A DNA stretch of 64,000 nucleotides from NCBI GenBank assembly GCA_021773565.1, contig JAJFJZ010000013.1, forward strand, positions 248,001 to 312,000. The letters run 5' to 3'. The translations under genes were made by a program, and so were the position numbers. The stretch is from Gammaproteobacteria bacterium (GTDB lineage: Bacteria; Pseudomonadota; Gammaproteobacteria; Pseudomonadales; Azotimanducaceae). Within the stretch, counting starts at the first letter, position 1, and every line of letters begins with the position of its first letter. Below are positions 27,124 through 36,256 of this stretch, one piece after another. Under the pieces are notes generated by a model that did not search any database, had not been told where the DNA came from, and worked only from the letters and a program-made list of their open reading frames with translations.

Positions 27124-28342
27124 ACATTACACCCCTTTCACTAGCGGTATTGCTGGATTCCAGTTCATCTGGTAATGGCAGGCGAAAGAAAAAACTCGCC
27201 CCATACTGAGCATTATTTTTATATTCAAGACTCCCGCCATGATAATCAATTATTGATTTGCAGATGGACAAACCCATCCCCATTCCCTCACTCTTGGTAG
27301 TATGAAATGGCGAGAAAATGAAATTCATCTGATCGGCAGCAACTCCCGTACCGGTATCAGTTACCATCACTTCCAGGTTATCCGCACCTCTGCGCGATAC
27401 AGAAATCTGAACAATATCACCGTGCCTGCACTCTATTTCAGCCATCACATCCACCGCATTACGTATCAGGTTTAGCGTTACCTGCTGAATCTGTATGGCA
27501 TCACAAAGAACTTCGGGCAGTTCCTCGCTAACGCTGAACTCGAGCTCGATACCCCGCAAACGCGCATCACCTTCGACCAACGGCTTGAGGTCCTTAACTA
27601 ACGAGCCCAGATCAACCAGCTCTTTTTGCCCCGATTCCTTGCGGACAAAACGTTGTACACGTTCAATCACAGCTCCAGCCCTTAATGATTGTGCAGCCAG
27701 TTTATCAAGTGCGTTACTCAGGCGATGTTTATCAATACTGTCCTTTTCCAACATGCGTATGCAAGCCTGAGTGTACAGTGCTATTGCCGTTAGTGGTTGA
27801 TTAATCTCATGGGCGATGCTTGCGGTCAACTCACCCATGTTGCTCACCCTGCCTGCGTGTGCCAGTTGAGCCTGTTGGTCCAGCATCCTTGAGTGGGAGG
27901 CCTCCTGATCTGAAATATCATGGATGATTCCGCAAAAATAGGATCCTTCATCACTCAAAATCTCATTAATCGCAAGGTAGATAGGAAATACCACCCCATC
28001 TTTTTTTATTGCTGTAAGGTTTCTGCCAATACCAATAATGCGCGGTACCCCTGTTGCGAGATAACGGGATACGTAATGTTGGTGTTCACTGCGATACGGT
28101 TCCGGCATGAGCAGCGTAATGGCTTTACCACGCAAATATTTTTCTTCGTAGCCAAAAGTATCCAGCGTAGCGTGGTTCATATGCAGGATAATGCCACTGG
28201 AATCGATAATTACTATCGAATCAACAACCGAGTCCAGAACTCTCCAGACATTTTCTTTAAGCCATTGCTGTGTTTTATTTTTCCGCAAATTCCTTTCGCC
28301 TCGATCCGGTGATTTGATAGATAATACCGTTGTGGGGAACAA
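27116..28342 (-). CDS. FixL-like heme PAS sensor histidine kinase
   Basis: A soluble 408-residue sensor kinase. The PAS domain (about 35-155) aligns closely with rhizobial FixL around MPEPYRSEHQHYVSRY and RIIGIGR. His87 falls on the heme-ligating His200 of Bradyrhizobium FixL, and Arg93 and Arg107 fall on Arg206 and Arg220, so heme and oxygen binding are likely. The kinase part has ASIAHEINQPLTAI (phosphorylated His), an N box NLIRNAVDVM, and TDTGTGV and GMGMGLSICKSII ATP motifs. There is no membrane segment. The annotated start is TTG at 28342; no ATG occurs before the PAS domain, so the exact start is uncertain. Confidence 0.88.
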   Translation of the reverse strand: MFPTTVLSIKSPDRGERNLRKNKTQQWLKENVWRVLDSVVDSIVIIDSSGIILHMNHATLDTFGYEEKYLRGKAITLLMPEPYRSEHQHYVSRYLATGVPRIIGIGRNLTAIKKDGVVFPIYLAINEILSDEGSYFCGIIHDISDQEASHSRMLDQQAQLAHAGRVSNMGELTASIAHEINQPLTAIALYTQACIRMLEKDSIDKHRLSNALDKLAAQSLRAGAVIERVQRFVRKESGQKELVDLGSLVKDLKPLVEGDARLRGIELEFSVSEELPEVLCDAIQIQQVTLNLIRNAVDVMAEIECRHGDIVQISVSRRGADNLEVMVTDTGTGVAADQMNFIFSPFHTTKSEGMGMGLSICKSIIDYHGGSLEYKNNAQYGASFFFRLPLPDELESSNTASERGVMYE

Positions 28343-28406
28343 ACTGAAATAAACCTTGTTGCACGGGTAGTCTGCACAGATACTTTTAGGTTAACGTTCA
28401 CTGCAC

Positions 28407-29597
28407 ATGAGGCCACTACACTACTATCTACTGGGTACCGCGTCCTGGTTTTATTCCTGGGGTATTCAGTCCGTTATCTTCACCTGGCTGATTACTATCG
28501 TACTGCATGTGGAACCCGAACGTGTAGGTTTTGCCCAGATGGCAATGCTCGTACCAGCCACGCTGTTAATGTTAGTGGGTGGCAGTCTGGCAGACAACTA
28601 CGGCGGTAAACGCATCGCACTCCTTGCTCAAAGTTTTGCTGCAATTGGCCCGCTATTTCTAATTTTCATGATTTCCAGGAATGCACTGACCTACACTGCG
28701 ATCCTGATTTATGCAGCGGGTATGGGTTGTGTACAGGCGTTTTTGACTCCCGCGCGGGATGGCCTGCTGAATCTGGTCGCTGAAGGCAAGGTTCAACGCA
28801 GGGTGGTACAGGTAAGCATGATCCAATTCGGTATTCAGATGCTGGGCTTTCTCAGTGCATCCTATGCCGACGATATAGGCGCCCGGATAATTCTGAGTGT
28901 ACAAGCCACGGTGCTTATAGCGGGTATCATTGCGCTTTACCGAATTCAGCTACCGGATCCCGAGCGTACGCCGCGTGAACATCATTTTCTGAAAGAACTG
29001 GGCTCATCTATCGTGGTGAGTTTTCAGATAATGCGCAGATCCAGTGCCATGCGGGCGATTGTTATTCAAAACTGTGCGATGGGTGTGTTTTTTATGGGAA
29101 CCTATATCGTAAGCCTGCCATTGTTACTACGAGACGTGTACCAGGGTTCCTCCCAGGAATTATCCTGGCTAAATGCTACAAATTCCATGGGCCTGGTAAT
29201 TGCAATTACCATTCTCATGCGTTTCGGTGATATCAGGCGTCAGGGGAGAGCTTTGTTATTGGCCCAGGGGGCTGGTGCAGTCGTACTGGTTGCAGCCGGG
29301 CTACTGGACGGCCTTATGGCGCTTAATATCGATATTTTCTGTTGGGGCCTGTGTGGTGGCATTGCCATGACGATGTCCAGGACTATAATGCAGGAGAGCG
29401 CTCCGCCCGACATGCGTGGGCGAATGATGGCATTTTTCTCATTCTCTTTTATGGGTTCCGGCGCCATCGGCGCCCTGTTTAATGGCTACCTTGTCGGCCA
29501 GGTTGGCGCAGCTTACGCCATAGTCATCTCATCCATGTGTATGCTGTTTACTATTGTTCTCGTCGCAGTTCGCTCTGATTTGTGGAAACATACCTAG
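28407..29597 (+). CDS. MFS transporter (EntS/MFS_3-like)
   Basis: A 396-residue inner-membrane transporter with about 11-12 helices. The loop between helices 2 and 3 reads GGSLADNYGGKR, the major-facilitator signature, and ESAPPDMRGRMMAFF is the matching loop in the second half. It resembles the MFS_3 exporters that include the enterobactin exporter EntS. The substrate is unknown and no siderophore genes are nearby. It is divergent from fixL across 64 bases. Several aromatic residues at the N-terminus (HYYLLGTASWFYSWG) lie where the first helix starts. Confidence 0.85.
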   Translation: MRPLHYYLLGTASWFYSWGIQSVIFTWLITIVLHVEPERVGFAQMAMLVPATLLMLVGGSLADNYGGKRIALLAQSFAAIGPLFLIFMISRNALTYTAILIYAAGMGCVQAFLTPARDGLLNLVAEGKVQRRVVQVSMIQFGIQMLGFLSASYADDIGARIILSVQATVLIAGIIALYRIQLPDPERTPREHHFLKELGSSIVVSFQIMRRSSAMRAIVIQNCAMGVFFMGTYIVSLPLLLRDVYQGSSQELSWLNATNSMGLVIAITILMRFGDIRRQGRALLLAQGAGAVVLVAAGLLDGLMALNIDIFCWGLCGGIAMTMSRTIMQESAPPDMRGRMMAFFSFSFMGSGAIGALFNGYLVGQVGAAYAIVISSMCMLFTIVLVAVRSDLWKHT

Positions 29598-29689
29598 GCC
29601 AATTCATGCACTGCACATACAGGTTATGCTCCAGTTTGAATATTTCTATATTCATAATATGATGATTGCCCCGACTCCGTGGTTCAAAT

Positions 29690-30343
29690 ATGCGACGCTC
29701 AACTAACCTAAGCATCCCGATAGGGATAATAAGCGCTTACTATTTGCTATTTTCAGGTTTATTCATCTGGTTGATCAGCACCTACCCACAAACCCGGGAA
29801 TACCTTCCGGTCGGTGGAATTGACGCGATGATGGCGACAGACGATGGAAACTTCGAAATTGTCGAAACCTTTCGCAGATCCGCCAATGATTTTTCCATTG
29901 ACCCAAATGGTGCAATAAAACTTTTTTTTGCAACCATCGGTACAGCAATCCTGATGATACCCGTATCATGGGCCTACATACTCACCAATCGTGCATCCAA
30001 AATAGAACAGTCTTTTGTGCAAACAATTGTAGTATTGCCCATTGTAGTTACAGGTATAGCAATGGTCGTACAAAACAGTCTGGCGCTGGCATTTAGTCTC
30101 GCTGGAATTGTAGCGGCGGTGCGCTTTCGTTTTACCCTGGAACAGCCATCTCACGCGCTGTACATATTTACTTCCATTTCTATCGGACTGGCAGCAGGCA
30201 TTGGAGATCTCGGTGTAGCCGGGGTAATCTCCATGACCTTTGTATATGCAGTGCTGGTGCTGTGGAAACTGGACTATGGACGCACTTTTTCGGGGCCATT
30301 TTTCTCCCTTCTGAGCCGGCGTAACCGGGAGGACGCTGATTGA
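29690..30343 (+). CDS. DUF4956 family membrane protein
   Basis: A 217-residue membrane protein with four hydrophobic segments. The cytoplasmic motif VAAVRFRFTLEQPSHALYIF followed by a glycine-rich helix (IGLAAGIGDLG) is the mark of DUF4956. Members are often found with VTC-type polyphosphate polymerases or CotH proteins, but none is adjacent here. I choose the ATG at 29690; an in-frame TTG lies 24 bases earlier. The stop overlaps the TTG start of the SdiA-regulated-like gene, so the two are translationally coupled. Confidence 0.75.
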   Translation: MRRSTNLSIPIGIISAYYLLFSGLFIWLISTYPQTREYLPVGGIDAMMATDDGNFEIVETFRRSANDFSIDPNGAIKLFFATIGTAILMIPVSWAYILTNRASKIEQSFVQTIVVLPIVVTGIAMVVQNSLALAFSLAGIVAAVRFRFTLEQPSHALYIFTSISIGLAAGIGDLGVAGVISMTFVYAVLVLWKLDYGRTFSGPFFSLLSRRNREDAD

Positions 30344-31209
30344 GCCCACGCACCATTCTCTTAACTTGCCTGTTGTTTGCGTGTTCATTGGTATCAGAAA
30401 CCAGCCTTGCTTCGGCAGTACTCGCACAGTTTCCTCTGGATGCGCAACACCTCAAGCAGTGGAAACTTCCCGGCAGGCTTAAGGAAATTTCCGGTTTGGC
30501 TATTTCCGGGGATAATCGCCTTTATGCGCACAATGACGAGTCCGCTACAATCTACGAACTGGACCACACACATGGCAAAATTGTCAGTGAATTCAGGCTG
30601 GGTAAAGTTCGAGATGATTTTGAGGGCATAGCTGTCGTTAATGAGCAAATCTACCTGTTATCCAGCACGGGCACGCTTTACAGAAGCCCCATTGGCGAAA
30701 ATGGAACCCGAACCCGGTATAAAAAGTTTGAAACCGGTCTGGAAAAAAATTGTGAGTTTGAAGGCCTGACCTATCAGGCAAAAAAAAATGCACTTCTTCT
30801 GCTGTGTAAAACACCCTACAAAAAAAAACGCCGGCACCAACTGCAAATATATAGCTGGTCACTGGACACATTATCTATCGACAAACGCAGTACTTTGCGT
30901 ATCGATGACACGCCCATACTTACTCAATTACAAAGCAAGCACGTGTTACCATCGGGAATTACAATTGACGTGGAGACAGGAAACCTGTTGTTGGTAGCTG
31001 CAGAGCAAAAAGCGCTGATTGAGTTAAACGAAAACGGAACGCTCATTCATGTCATGCGTATCCCTCTACATAATCAACACCATCAGCCTGAAGGAATTGC
31101 CTTGTCTACAGAGGGCCTGCTTTTTATCGCTGACGAGGGCGGTAATCAGAAGGCGCGCCTTTCCATCTACTCAAATAGAGATAATCCTCCTTGCGCCAAC
31201 AATCCTTAA
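30340..31209 (+). CDS. SdiA-regulated domain (YjiK-like) exported beta-propeller protein
   Basis: A 289-residue protein with a signal peptide (TILLTCLLFACSLVSETSLA) and a propeller of the SdiA-regulated/YjiK family. Typical segments are LKEISGLAIS, AHNDESATIYELD, DDFEGIAVV, EFEGLTYQ and HQPEGIALS. Family members probably bind a ligand or calcium outside the inner membrane; no reaction is known. Translation starts at TTG (30340), inside the stop of DUF4956. GGGAGG lies 7 bases upstream, which firmly supports this non-ATG start. Confidence 0.8.
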   Translation: MSPRTILLTCLLFACSLVSETSLASAVLAQFPLDAQHLKQWKLPGRLKEISGLAISGDNRLYAHNDESATIYELDHTHGKIVSEFRLGKVRDDFEGIAVVNEQIYLLSSTGTLYRSPIGENGTRTRYKKFETGLEKNCEFEGLTYQAKKNALLLLCKTPYKKKRRHQLQIYSWSLDTLSIDKRSTLRIDDTPILTQLQSKHVLPSGITIDVETGNLLLVAAEQKALIELNENGTLIHVMRIPLHNQHHQPEGIALSTEGLLFIADEGGNQKARLSIYSNRDNPPCANNP

Positions 31210-32138
31210 TAATAGTCCATGGTAACGCACCCAAGCCAAATTCAGAGGCACTTCGCTCAATTACAATTGAAGCCATGCGCAGCGGACTGGCACGGGTATC
31301 CCAGCCCCATCTACCCATTTTTGATACGCTGACTACCCATTTCCCCTACTTTGCAGATCTCACGTTACCCTATTCCGCAGATGATAAAGCTGACTACGAC
31401 GAAACAGCCGACCTTGAAGACTTGCACTCGGGTTTATCAGCGCTCAACCGCCTGAAAAAGAAGAAAAATTTTTCATTATCTGCTTACGATCGACTGCCCG
31501 GGAAATCCACCCTGAAAGAATTCGCCGCTAGCCTGGGCGCACCACTTTTGCACGCTGTTGGGCTATCCAAAAATGTTATCGCAAAGATGGACAAAGCACT
31601 GGGTGAATACTGGAATGAGGAGTCGGAACTCAAATCCCGAATATTGGTGAGAATACGCAATAGCATCATTGAAGCCGTACAACGCGGCGACAGGGTATTG
31701 CTGGTGTCCAATGGTGCGGGTACCGTGTATGCCTACGATGCCCTCTGGCAGTTGTCACGGCTAAAAGAATACAAAAACATCACGGGCGACAGCAAGATTC
31801 ATACCTGGATTACGCTGGGCTCACCACTTGGCGATCCAACTATTCAACGGTTTTTAGAAGGTGCTACCCACTCCAAACAGGAACGGTACCCCGACAACAT
31901 AATCAACTGGCACAATTTTTCCGCTGAAGATGACTACATGAGCCACGACAATACTGTGCGCGACGATTTCCACGAAATGATAAACCAAAACCTGATCAGC
32001 GACATCAGGGATACGCGGATTTATAATCTGGCGATGCGCTTCAATACATCCAACCCACATCATTCCCTGGGGTATCTGAACCATCCAAGTGTGGCCTCTG
32101 CAATGGCCCATTGGCTGGCGACGAGTGAGAAAGACTAG
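31191..32138 (+). CDS. Alpha/beta-hydrolase-like protein with altered nucleophile site
   Basis: A 315-residue cytoplasmic protein with the outline of a lipase-like alpha/beta hydrolase. An early strand LIIVHGNAP matches the oxyanion-loop region, VLLVSNGAGTVYAYDAL occupies the nucleophile-elbow position, HTWITLGSPLGDP follows as in many lipases, and NPHHSLGYLNHPSV near the end offers a catalytic-type His. The usual H-S-x-G is here N-G-A-G (174-177), so the nucleophile Ser is apparently replaced by Gly175. It starts with TTG at 31191, overlapping the previous gene by 19 bases; the VHG motif at residue 9 forbids a later start. Its 3' end overlaps the convergent luciferase-like gene by 4 bases. 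Confidence 0.6.
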   Translation: MRQQSLIIVHGNAPKPNSEALRSITIEAMRSGLARVSQPHLPIFDTLTTHFPYFADLTLPYSADDKADYDETADLEDLHSGLSALNRLKKKKNFSLSAYDRLPGKSTLKEFAASLGAPLLHAVGLSKNVIAKMDKALGEYWNEESELKSRILVRIRNSIIEAVQRGDRVLLVSNGAGTVYAYDALWQLSRLKEYKNITGDSKIHTWITLGSPLGDPTIQRFLEGATHSKQERYPDNIINWHNFSAEDDYMSHDNTVRDDFHEMINQNLISDIRDTRIYNLAMRFNTSNPHHSLGYLNHPSVASAMAHWLATSEKD

Positions 32139-33151
32139 CTGGATTCTGACATCACATCCATTAACAGGGTGTACGATTTAAGCCGGTCGGCAAAGTCATA
32201 ACATATAGTTACTGCCATAATTTCATCAACGCCGAATTTTACAGCCAACAGGTTTAACTTGTCGCGAACCTGTTCTGGCGTTCCAATTGCTGACATAGCC
32301 CGGCGCGGGGTAACAAAATCGGTCTCCTGGGCAGAGTATTGATAGCTCTGCGCATCTTCTATGGATGGCACGCGAACATTTTTCTCCTGGTTGAGAAACC
32401 GTAGAAAGGTAACTTCCCTGCACCTGGCCATTGCCAGCGCATGTTGTTCGGTTTCTGCACAAATTACGTTTACCGCAAGAGAAGAATAGTGCCGCTTACC
32501 CGCCCTGGCCGCTTCGGCAGGCGCACCCCATTTTTCCTCAAACCGGGTTCGGTACAATTGAAAAATTGCCTGGTTCATCTCGCTATTAATGAACAGGGCA
32601 AAGCTGTAGGGCAGGCCCAGTTCAGCCGCCAACAGTGCGCTTTCGTGGCTTGTGCCCAACATCCAGATTTCTGGTGGAATTGGTGCTTCCGGGGTAATTT
32701 TGGGTGCATAATCCTCTGAACTGAATGCTTCTGCCAGACGCACTACCTGTTGTGGAAAGTGCCTGAAATCTGCACCTCCATGCGGCGATAGAGCCTGGCT
32801 CACATCCATTTGACCGCCCGGTGCACGTCCAACTCCCAAGTCTATCCTCCCCGGATAAAGACTCGCAAGTACAGCAAAATTTTCTGCTACCTTGTGCGTG
32901 GAAAAATGCGGCAACATCACACCCCCGGAACCGATTCTTATGGACCGGGTTGCTGCACCAATTGCGCCAAGTAATACCTCTGGCGAACTGCCTGCCAGAC
33001 TGGAGGTACTGTGATGCTCGGACACCCAAAACCGGCTATAGCCTAACTTTTCTGCATGGCTGGCGAGTTGGATGGTCTCGTGCAAGGCATCAGTTGAGCT
33101 GCCGCCTTCCCTCACGGGCGATTGGTCAAGAACCGATAAACTAAAGCGCAC
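32135..33151 (-). CDS. Luciferase-like (LLM class) flavin-dependent oxidoreductase
   Basis: A 338-residue TIM-barrel flavin monooxygenase-like protein. The N-terminal SVLDQSPVREG, FWVSEHHSTSSLAGSSPEVL, IRIGSGGVMLPH and GRIDLGVGRAPGG segments are typical of the MsnO8/YhbW-type LLM subgroup. The start is GTG at 33151. It is the last gene of an operon with two acyl-CoA dehydrogenases and a glutathione transferase (gap 8 bases), so it may oxygenate a product of that pathway; this is inference. Confidence 0.85.
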   Translation of the reverse strand: MRFSLSVLDQSPVREGGSSTDALHETIQLASHAEKLGYSRFWVSEHHSTSSLAGSSPEVLLGAIGAATRSIRIGSGGVMLPHFSTHKVAENFAVLASLYPGRIDLGVGRAPGGQMDVSQALSPHGGADFRHFPQQVVRLAEAFSSEDYAPKITPEAPIPPEIWMLGTSHESALLAAELGLPYSFALFINSEMNQAIFQLYRTRFEEKWGAPAEAARAGKRHYSSLAVNVICAETEQHALAMARCREVTFLRFLNQEKNVRVPSIEDAQSYQYSAQETDFVTPRRAMSAIGTPEQVRDKLNLLAVKFGVDEIMAVTICYDFADRLKSYTLLMDVMSESS

Positions 33152-33159
33152 TCAGCTGC

Positions 33160-33783
33160 TCACTCAACTATCGCCGCCTGATACGCCGGCCGCGCACTGA
33201 TATGTGACCAATACCGTTCGACATTTGGCGTCAATACTTCATCAATATTCAACGACAAGGCAAGATGGATGGCAAAAGCAACGGTAACGTCAGCTATTGT
33301 AAAGCGCTCCGCACACAGATACATTTTGTCTTGTAAAGCAGTTTCTACACAGCGCATGCGCGCCAGAAACCATTTGCGATAATCCTCGGCGACCTGTGGA
33401 TTTCTTTTCTCCTCCGGCTCCAGAATGGTGTAGCGCAATACCAGAGTTTGCGGAAAGGTAAGCGTTGCATCACTGCGATGTAACCAATTTAGATAATCTC
33501 CGTACTCTGGATGTTGCCGGTCTACCGCCAGGGCATCTCCCCCATAACAATCGACAAGATACTGACACATACCGGAGGATTCAGTCATAACCACCTTCCT
33601 GTCATCTGTGCTATCCACCAGACAGGGAACAGTACCCAGGGGATTAATTTCCTTATAACCGGCATAACTGTAACGTGGTGGAAATTCCATCGTTATCAAT
33701 TCATGGTCCAGTTGCATTTCTTTAAGCGTCCACAGCGGGCGCACCGACCGTGAACCTTTGCAGTGATATAATTGAATACTCAT
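33160..33783 (-). CDS. Glutathione S-transferase family protein
   Basis: A 207-residue cytosolic GST. The thioredoxin-like N-terminal domain runs MSIQLYHCKGSRSVRPLWTL, with the cis-Pro in GTVPCLVD and the glutathione gamma-Glu contact in MTESSGM. The helical C-terminal domain includes FTIADVTVAFAI, the conserved N-capping motif. An upstream in-frame extension to 33903 overlaps the acyl-CoA dehydrogenase gene and is rejected. It is in the operon with acyl-CoA dehydrogenases, 17 bases after the second, and may conjugate or isomerise a pathway intermediate. Confidence 0.88.
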   Translation of the reverse strand: MSIQLYHCKGSRSVRPLWTLKEMQLDHELITMEFPPRYSYAGYKEINPLGTVPCLVDSTDDRKVVMTESSGMCQYLVDCYGGDALAVDRQHPEYGDYLNWLHRSDATLTFPQTLVLRYTILEPEEKRNPQVAEDYRKWFLARMRCVETALQDKMYLCAERFTIADVTVAFAIHLALSLNIDEVLTPNVERYWSHISARPAYQAAIVE

Positions 33784-33800
33784 ATTTTTTCTTCTTGTTT

Positions 33801-34937
33801 CTAACTCAGTAATAAAGGTGCAAGGTGTTTTCGGTGGTGTGCTGCATCTCCAAACAGTAGTTGGCTGCACAGGGCACGCCTTAAATAAAGCTGCGCATCG
33901 CATTCATAGGTAAAGCCAAATCCACCATGAAACTGCACGGCACGGTCTCCCGCAAAAATGGCCGCCTCACAAGCCTGTGCTTTAGCCATACGCACCGCTA
34001 CCTCTCTCTGCTGTTCGTCCCAAACGGTAGCCGCGTGGTAGACAAGCGAACGCATGGATTCCAGACCGAGTAAAATTTCCACGGTTGGATGTTTCAATGA
34101 CTGGTAAGACCCTATCAGACGATCAAACTGTTTGCGTGTTGTCAGGTATTCTATTACTACGTTAAGTACGGCTGCAGTGCCACCCGCCAGCTCCGCTGAT
34201 AGCAGCAAATTGGCCAGCATATTCAGGTGAGCAAGAGTACTGATAGTATTTCCTGCAGGGAGCATATTCCGGGTTTTCACCTGAACGCCGTCCAGCGTTA
34301 GCCTGAAACTTCGCCGGGTTTCATCTATTATGACTTCCCTGCGCAATGCATTTTCGTTCAGTTGGTCTTTTTCCAGAACCACCAGCGCAGGCATGCCCTC
34401 ATACATTACTGAAACAACAAAAATATCAGCTTTACGCGCATCAAAAACAAAGGTTTTACTACCGGAGAGATGCAAAACATCTTCGTGTGCAATGGCTTTG
34501 CAACGTATATCTTCCAAATCCCAACTGCCTTCGTCCTCAGTTATCGCAATGCTGGCAATCAGGCCTTCGCAAATACCCGGCAGCCACCGTGTTTTTTGTT
34601 CTTCACTGGCACCCTGCAATATCATCTGACTGGCGAGCGTCGTAGATATAAACGGGGTAGTTAACAAAAAGCGCCCCATGGTTTCTGCAATAGGCACAAG
34701 CGCGTTCACCCCCAGCTCACTACCCCCGAATTCTTCGGGAATCGCAATTCCTGTCCATCCCAAAGCAACAATTTCCTGCCAGATACCTGCATCGTAACCA
34801 CTATCGCTCAGCAGCAAATCCCGAACCCTGGCAACGCTGGACTTCTCACGACAAAAACTCATTGCCGTGTCCAAAAGCATTACCTGTTCGTCATTGAAAG
34901 AGATAGGGGCGGACTTTATATTTGAATCTTCCGACAT
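33801..34937 (-). CDS. Acyl-CoA dehydrogenase, short subunit type
   Basis: A 378-residue acyl-CoA dehydrogenase. The C-terminal segment AVQFHGGFGFTYECDAQLYLRR is the FAD/substrate motif, and the Glu in TYE sits at the place of the MCAD catalytic Glu376. The middle domain is weakly conserved, with AITEDEGSWDLED in place of the usual FAD-binding TEPxAGSD, so this chain may rely on its partner for part of the FAD site. It lies 9 bases downstream of a longer dehydrogenase gene, as in the alpha2beta2 dehydrogenases of sterol side-chain degradation. Confidence 0.85.
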   Translation of the reverse strand: MSEDSNIKSAPISFNDEQVMLLDTAMSFCREKSSVARVRDLLLSDSGYDAGIWQEIVALGWTGIAIPEEFGGSELGVNALVPIAETMGRFLLTTPFISTTLASQMILQGASEEQKTRWLPGICEGLIASIAITEDEGSWDLEDIRCKAIAHEDVLHLSGSKTFVFDARKADIFVVSVMYEGMPALVVLEKDQLNENALRREVIIDETRRSFRLTLDGVQVKTRNMLPAGNTISTLAHLNMLANLLLSAELAGGTAAVLNVVIEYLTTRKQFDRLIGSYQSLKHPTVEILLGLESMRSLVYHAATVWDEQQREVAVRMAKAQACEAAIFAGDRAVQFHGGFGFTYECDAQLYLRRALCSQLLFGDAAHHRKHLAPLLLS

Positions 34938-34946
34938 TCCAAATCC

Positions 34947-36149
34947 CTATTTAGGTAAACCAAGCACACGTTCGCCAATGATGTTGGCCTGAATCTGTGA
35001 AGTTCCGCCCCCTATGGTGGCTGAGAAAGCATTCAAATAGGATCGTGGCCACTTACCGGCATCCGCCGACTGGGAATCCCCTATAAACCGTGCTCCGTTA
35101 GCGCCTTGTAAGCCTATTGCCAACTGACACAACCTGCGGCGGAACTCGGAAGTTCGAAGTTTACCTGACATTGCAATGGCAGAAGGACGTTCAGAAACCA
35201 AAGCAGGAATACGCGCCCTGACTCTGCTTAATTGATTGGCTTTTTCCTCAATTAGAAAACGTACCAGTTGTTCGCGAACATAATAATCTTCAATCGCGGG
35301 TGCACCGTCACGCTTTGCCTCGCGGGCCAGCTCAACAACATCGTCAACCCTGAGATCGATCATAGAGATACCGCCCGCCTGTCCACCGGCTGCACCCCGC
35401 TCAAACATGAGCGTGGTCATGGCCACCTGCCAGCCCTCGCCTTCATTCCCCATAATGCAGCTGGTGGGAATACGGGCATCATTAAAAAACGTCTGCGTAA
35501 AACCGTATTCCCCGGTGAGTTTTCTAATGGGCCGTGTCTCAATTCCGGGTACGTGCATGGGCGAAAGAAAGAAGCTCAATCCCGCATACTTGCTCTCGGT
35601 ATCGGGATTGGTCCGGGCAAGCAGAATCATATATTTGGCGTAAGATCCCAGACTTGTCCAGATTTTACTGCCATTTACCCGGTACTCATTACCGTCCAGC
35701 ACAGCTTTTGTTTGTACCTTACCCAGATCAGAACCATGATCAGGTTCCGAAAAACCCTGGCACCAGATGTCGTCCGCATTAAGAATACCCTTGATGTAGC
35801 GGTTTTTTGCATCTTCGCTACCCATATGTAATATCAGCGGACCCGCCCAGTTCAGGCCGATGGTATTCATCATAAACGGCGCATTCTGCCGCGCCATTTC
35901 AGAGGTCACTATGTCCTGATAGGCCTGGGGATAACCGCCACCGCCATACGCCTCTGGCCAGCTCATACCCAGGTATCCGGCTTCATAGACTTTACGTTGC
36001 CACGTTCTTAAAAACTCAAACTGTTGGTCCGTGCCAACTTCCATAAAGCTTTCCGGAAGCAAAAAACCGGGTTGCTCAGGAATGTTGGCCTCAAACCAGG
36101 CAACAACTTCAGCCTTGAAGGCCTCAAGGGATGCACGATTTTCTTGCAT
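34947..36149 (-). CDS. Acyl-CoA dehydrogenase, long subunit type
   Basis: A 400-residue FAD-dependent dehydrogenase introducing the alpha-beta double bond in an acyl-CoA. The FAD/substrate motif GFSEPDHGSDL, the KIWTSLGSYA segment and the C-terminal ATIGGGTSQIQANIIGERVLG are intact. A Glu in MFERGAAG (Glu250) fits the catalytic base position used by the IVD-like and FadE26/FadE28-like groups. The ATG at 36149 has AGAGG 8 bases upstream; a longer frame to 36338 is rejected as it enters the regulator region. First gene of a four-gene operon divergent from the TetR gene. Confidence 0.88.
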   Translation of the reverse strand: MQENRASLEAFKAEVVAWFEANIPEQPGFLLPESFMEVGTDQQFEFLRTWQRKVYEAGYLGMSWPEAYGGGGYPQAYQDIVTSEMARQNAPFMMNTIGLNWAGPLILHMGSEDAKNRYIKGILNADDIWCQGFSEPDHGSDLGKVQTKAVLDGNEYRVNGSKIWTSLGSYAKYMILLARTNPDTESKYAGLSFFLSPMHVPGIETRPIRKLTGEYGFTQTFFNDARIPTSCIMGNEGEGWQVAMTTLMFERGAAGGQAGGISMIDLRVDDVVELAREAKRDGAPAIEDYYVREQLVRFLIEEKANQLSRVRARIPALVSERPSAIAMSGKLRTSEFRRRLCQLAIGLQGANGARFIGDSQSADAGKWPRSYLNAFSATIGGGTSQIQANIIGERVLGLPK

Positions 36150-36213
36150 GGGTATACCTCTTTTAATGCAGCGACAGGCATCACGTAACGGCATGGCCCT
36201 GGACTGTGCAACT

Positions 36214-36237
36214 AAAACATTACATCGGTACTGTTTT
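36214..36237. promoter_or_regulatory. Candidate TetR operator (imperfect 24-bp palindrome)
   Basis: Half-sites AAAACATTACAT and CGGTACTGTTTT match as inverted repeats at 9 of 12 positions (AAAACAnTAC / GTAnTGTTTT). The site lies between the starts of the divergent dehydrogenase gene (36149) and the TetR gene (36257), where an autoregulatory operator is expected. No binding data; the call rests on symmetry and position. Confidence 0.5.
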
Positions 36238-36256
36238 GTATCATACTCTGGAGGCA

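Noticed and set aside
27116-28342. Loss of the heme ligand in the FixL-like PAS domain because it reads PRIIGIGR rather than PHIIGIGR
   Set aside because: That His is His214 of Bradyrhizobium FixL, which contacts a propionate. The true heme ligand His200 is the His in the MPEPYRxxH segment, and it is kept as His87.
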